64,000 bases of DNA from Serinus canaria (taxonomy: Eukaryota > Chordata > Aves > Passeriformes > Fringillidae), in contig NC_066317.1 of assembly GCF_022539315.1 (NCBI RefSeq), forward strand, positions 30,016,048-30,080,047, written 5' to 3'. The position numbers were made by a program, and so were the translations under genes. Under the pieces are notes generated by a model. The model ran no database searches and was not told where the DNA came from. It worked only from the letters and a program-made list of their open reading frames with translations. Of this stretch, positions 60,901 to 64,000 are shown one piece after another. How positions within the stretch are numbered: the stretch's first letter is position 1; the number at the start of each line of letters is the position of its first letter.

Positions 60901-63396
60901 ACCAATAAGTCTGTCTACAGGAAAATTTTGTTCCAATTGATCTCTCATTCCTGTATATCCCATCTACATGTACATTTAGGCCATCATTTGAGTAGATAGG
61001 CTTGCTTTTCTTCCCATGCATCAGAATGCTGATCCTGTTCCAGGTTCAGTGTAAAGAGAGTTTTAGAGCTGTTTTTAGCAAATGAGATCTAATATCTAAT
61101 CTTATAATTGTTTCTAATAGGCTAAATCCCACCTAACTAACAGTCAGGTTTAATAGCAGTAAACAGTTGCCACAGAAATCATGTGTTCTCCTTTGTGACA
61201 TTGTTTTGCTGCTGCAGAGAGAAAGAATGTAGAGGAAAGTAAACATTCAATTCTTCATTTGCTCAGGTTAAATACTAGCTATACTGCATCAAAAATGTAT
61301 TGTTTTGTTTTGATGGCATTTATATTGAATTCCAGGGATTTCTATTCCTTCTTTGACCCAGGTCTTTAGAAGGAAGACAAAGGAGGATGGAAATAAAAAA
61401 AGGACTCAGCTATGCCAGCATCATCAAAATACCAATATGCTTCTGCTAACTAACTGCAATAACTGTTTCTGTGGGAATGATAGCTTCTTACATTCCCCTT
61501 GTGAGTGCATCTCTCAGCACTCTCCCTGGAGCATTTGCTACACAGGAAAACCCTATAGCCTGTTACCACGTTATCTTTTGCTGCCCAAATGATGTTGGCA
61601 AAGGGAGACCCAAATTAGTCAAACTGGTTCCTCTACTCACATCACCTACTTTTGATACAGCCCCTCAGTGTTGGTGTGAGAGCTACAGAGAATGACAAGC
61701 TCCAGTGAATGACTTCTGCAAAGGGTAGAGCCAGAGGTAAATGTCAGCCCTTCTGAGGCTACACTCTTCTTTTCCTGTCCTGGCACAGTGGGATGCAAGC
61801 ACAAGCAGCACCTGCCCTTCTGAGGCTGAACAGAGTTGTTGGGCCTACTCTATACTGTATACTATAGATCATATTCCAAACATCCCTTTCTGTTGTACTT
61901 CTGTTCCCTGGATGACTATTTGCAGTTTGAGAGTGGGTTTGGGTTGTTTTGGTTGTTATAATTATTATTATTATTCTACTTTATATAGCTCATATACCCA
62001 CTTTTCAAAGGCAGCCTTACCATTCCACCATATGTAGCATGTGAACAAACCATAAACAAGTAGATGTTTAAGGATAATTATGTTATTCATCTTTAGTGGA
62101 ACTTAATAATTATTGTGATTATGTTATTAAATGGAACTCTTCAGTTAGCTCATAATATGTAATATCATTTAGATATTCAGTAAAGTATCAGAAAAAATTA
62201 CAGCATACCTTCAATGTGTACACAACTCTAGTTTGATGATTAGCTCTCTCGGGATAGCTACTGGCTGGAGCAGTGTACTGTAATTAAATAACTAAAATAT
62301 AACCAATCTGAAAAATGTAATACTGAACTATCCCAAAATAGTATAAACCCAAACCAATCATGCTGAGAAACTAATAGGCCAAACCAAAAATTATAATCTG
62401 CTACTAATTAAGATGACACGGAGACAGGCAATTAAAAACTAATTGCTAGCTGACTTTTTAGTTTTTAAAAAAGGTTTGATGCAGTTCATTAAAGCTGATT
62501 TTGTTTTGAATGTTTACTGGCATTTTGTTAAAATCTAGTTTTAAAGAAGGAATTTAAAGGTTTAAATCTGGCACACCCTGATACTTTGTTTATTTCATAC
62601 TAAATTTAGTTGCACATGCAGTATACGACAGTTATGGGACCGAAGTTTTGCTAGTGAGTTGGCCCATGTGTTGAATTTACTCACTTGTGATAGATTAAGT
62701 CTAGAATTCGTTTTGCCAGCTTTGCTCAGAACAGAAGCTAATTGAAACTTGGCAAGAGAACCATGGGTAAAACATTGGCATGATATTCTTCAAAAAGCAA
62801 TATAAGAGTATAATCAAATGGGGTGTTGCTTGCTTTAGGAATTCAGTCTTAATTCTCTGCTAGTTTTTATTGTTTCATTTAACTTGTTGCTCTTAGTGAC
62901 ATTGGTTGTAATTTCTTATGAATGAAAGACTTTTTAAGTTATCTTCTCTCATTATAATATATTTGAGTGCATTTATTGTGACAGATGACCAGACTTCTTG
63001 TCCAATAGATGTTTTCACATGACAATTAAATATCCCTGACACAGTGAATGGCAATTCATAGCTTTTGTCTCTAACAGGGGTATGGAGATTTTTATTCCAT
63101 CAGCTTCATGTGAATAAATAAAACAAAATATAAGAAGCTCATTTCTTTAGGTGCTTAAGCTATTTTAATTCCATACACCTAAAATTTTCAGGGCTATGCT
63201 CAAATATTGGTGCAGACAAACTGTTACCTCCCATTGACTGGAATTACTGCAAGCCAGTTGTTTCTTGGCCTGCACATTCAAAGAACTCAAATTTAACCCA
63301 GAAATGATAGAAGCCTTATCTTGTGTGGTGCACAGATTCCAAGATAACTATATTTACAGAGTTGGAACACATTATTGGCATTTTTAAAAATCAATG
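57976..63396. other. Noncoding stretch
   Basis: No coding region is supported. Simple repeats are (TG)7 at 58534-58548 and (ATT)5 at 61961-61975. A 14-bp direct repeat GCCCTTCTGAGGCT occurs at 61747-61760 and 61814-61827. The 62640-63060 part has conserved-looking texture with a MEIS-like TGACAG (62979) next to TTTAT. Confidence 0.5.
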
Positions 63397-63458
63397 AGCA
63401 TTTCTGCTCATTTTTAATAATTTTTAATACTTTTAATCACTTTTAAGCATTTCTGCTC
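63397..63458. repeat. Short repeat with phased T-tracts
   Basis: AGCATTTCTGCTC occurs at 63397-63409 and 63446-63458. Between the two copies four T-tracts start at 63411, 63421, 63431 and 63441, exactly 10 bp apart, in units of the form TTTTTAATAN. Phased T-tracts at the helical repeat are expected to bend DNA. Confidence 0.85.
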
Positions 63459-63696
63459 TTTTTTTAAATCCTAAAATGGCAGCCAAAGTAGCATGTGTTG
63501 ACTACTAGCTCAAAAATCACAAACTACCAGTCAGAAAAGAGGCTGTCTTTTGATTTTATTTAGAAAAATTTAGAAATTAGAAAATAGGAATTTAAAGAAT
63601 TTAAATAAGAATGTAAAGAATTTTCCTTTACTCTTTTAAAATAGAGACATGAAATATATTTCATCAATTTCTGTTCACCTGGGAGAAATTTGTATA

Positions 63697-63743
63697 ATAT
63701 TTATATTTACAACAAATATAATGTTTGTTGTAAATATAAATAT
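63697..63743. repeat. Perfect hairpin, 20-bp stem, 7-nt loop
   Basis: ATATTTATATTTACAACAAA (63697-63716) is the exact reverse complement of 63724-63743, with loop TATAATG. The stem includes a non-AT core (ACAAC/GTTGT), so it is not merely an AT run. It may be a cruciform-forming palindrome or the relic of an inverted duplication. Confidence 0.93.
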
Positions 63744-64000
63744 ATATGTAATTAAACATAATTTATGTGGAATGCATTCTAAAATTTAAAAAGCTTTGTT
63801 TGGGTGTTTGGAATTTTTAGTTCATAAGGCTAAACCTTTCATCTCTGTGTAGTAAGATGGTACAATCTGGCTAAGAGAAGCATATTAAACTACTACAGCA
63901 TACAAAATTCATTTACCACAAGCATAATTTCAAAACATTTGTTTTGAAAGCCATAAATTCTTCCAATTCCAGTTAAAGCAGTGAACTCTACCCTTCAACA
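63744..64000. other. Noncoding end of window
   Basis: No coding region or repeat is recognised in the last stretch. Confidence 0.6.

Noticed and set aside
1..64000. CRISPR arrays, operons, prophage or bacterial features
   Set aside because: Composition, repeat families and lack of coding density all indicate vertebrate nuclear DNA; no regularly spaced repeat arrays are present.

Overview
The window reads as nuclear DNA of a bird, most likely a passerine. It is AT-rich and has no operon-like or densely coding structure. Three dispersed repeats are recognisable. One is a CR1 LINE with a reverse-transcriptase remnant and a 3' end. One is a SINE whose head matches tRNA-Ile and whose tail looks CR1-derived, an architecture I know from the TguSINE1 group of songbirds. 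One is a solo LTR of a family common in bird genomes. Species and chromosome cannot be read from the sequence.

I found no protein-coding gene. The open frames are short. The longest are either translations of a CTTTT microsatellite or isolated frames without family motifs, splice context or codon signal. The stretch therefore looks like the inside of a very large intron or a gene desert. Two weak hints favour an intron transcribed from the + strand. T runs and G/T-rich tracts lie almost entirely on the + strand, and the three confident repeats all lie on the - strand, as expected when sense insertions are selected against. Several short candidate exons with good splice sites also lie on the + strand (24640-24663, 12218-12232, 3014-3055), but they are unproven.

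Layout: 1-4.5 kb is noncoding, with a T/G-rich tract, an 11-bp-arm palindrome, a candidate cassette exon and the CR1 remnant at 4228-4466. From 4.5 to 24 kb it is mostly featureless, with a possible conserved block near 8.2 kb, a two-copy ~153-bp tandem repeat near 9.6 kb, a 15-nt candidate microexon near 12.2 kb and an AT-rich inverted repeat near 22 kb. From 24 to 29 kb there is a 24-nt candidate microexon followed by an abutting AG|GT site, the 616-bp LTR, and a block at 28.3-28.5 kb that resembles a developmental enhancer. From 29 to 45 kb it is noncoding, with a ~260-bp polypyrimidine microsatellite at 35.2 kb and a G/T-rich tract at 42.7 kb. From 45 to 64 kb there is the tRNA-Ile/CR1 SINE at 45.2 kb, an octamer-containing conserved-looking block at 46.7 kb, a diverged 139-bp direct repeat with an offset of 819 bp at 51.2/52.0 kb, a block with paired TAATCC sites at 57.9 kb, and at the end a phased T-tract array and a perfect 20-bp-stem hairpin.

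No genes can be shown to work together here. The functional content, if any, would be regulatory or splicing elements. Conservation calls were made by eye from motif density and need alignments to confirm.
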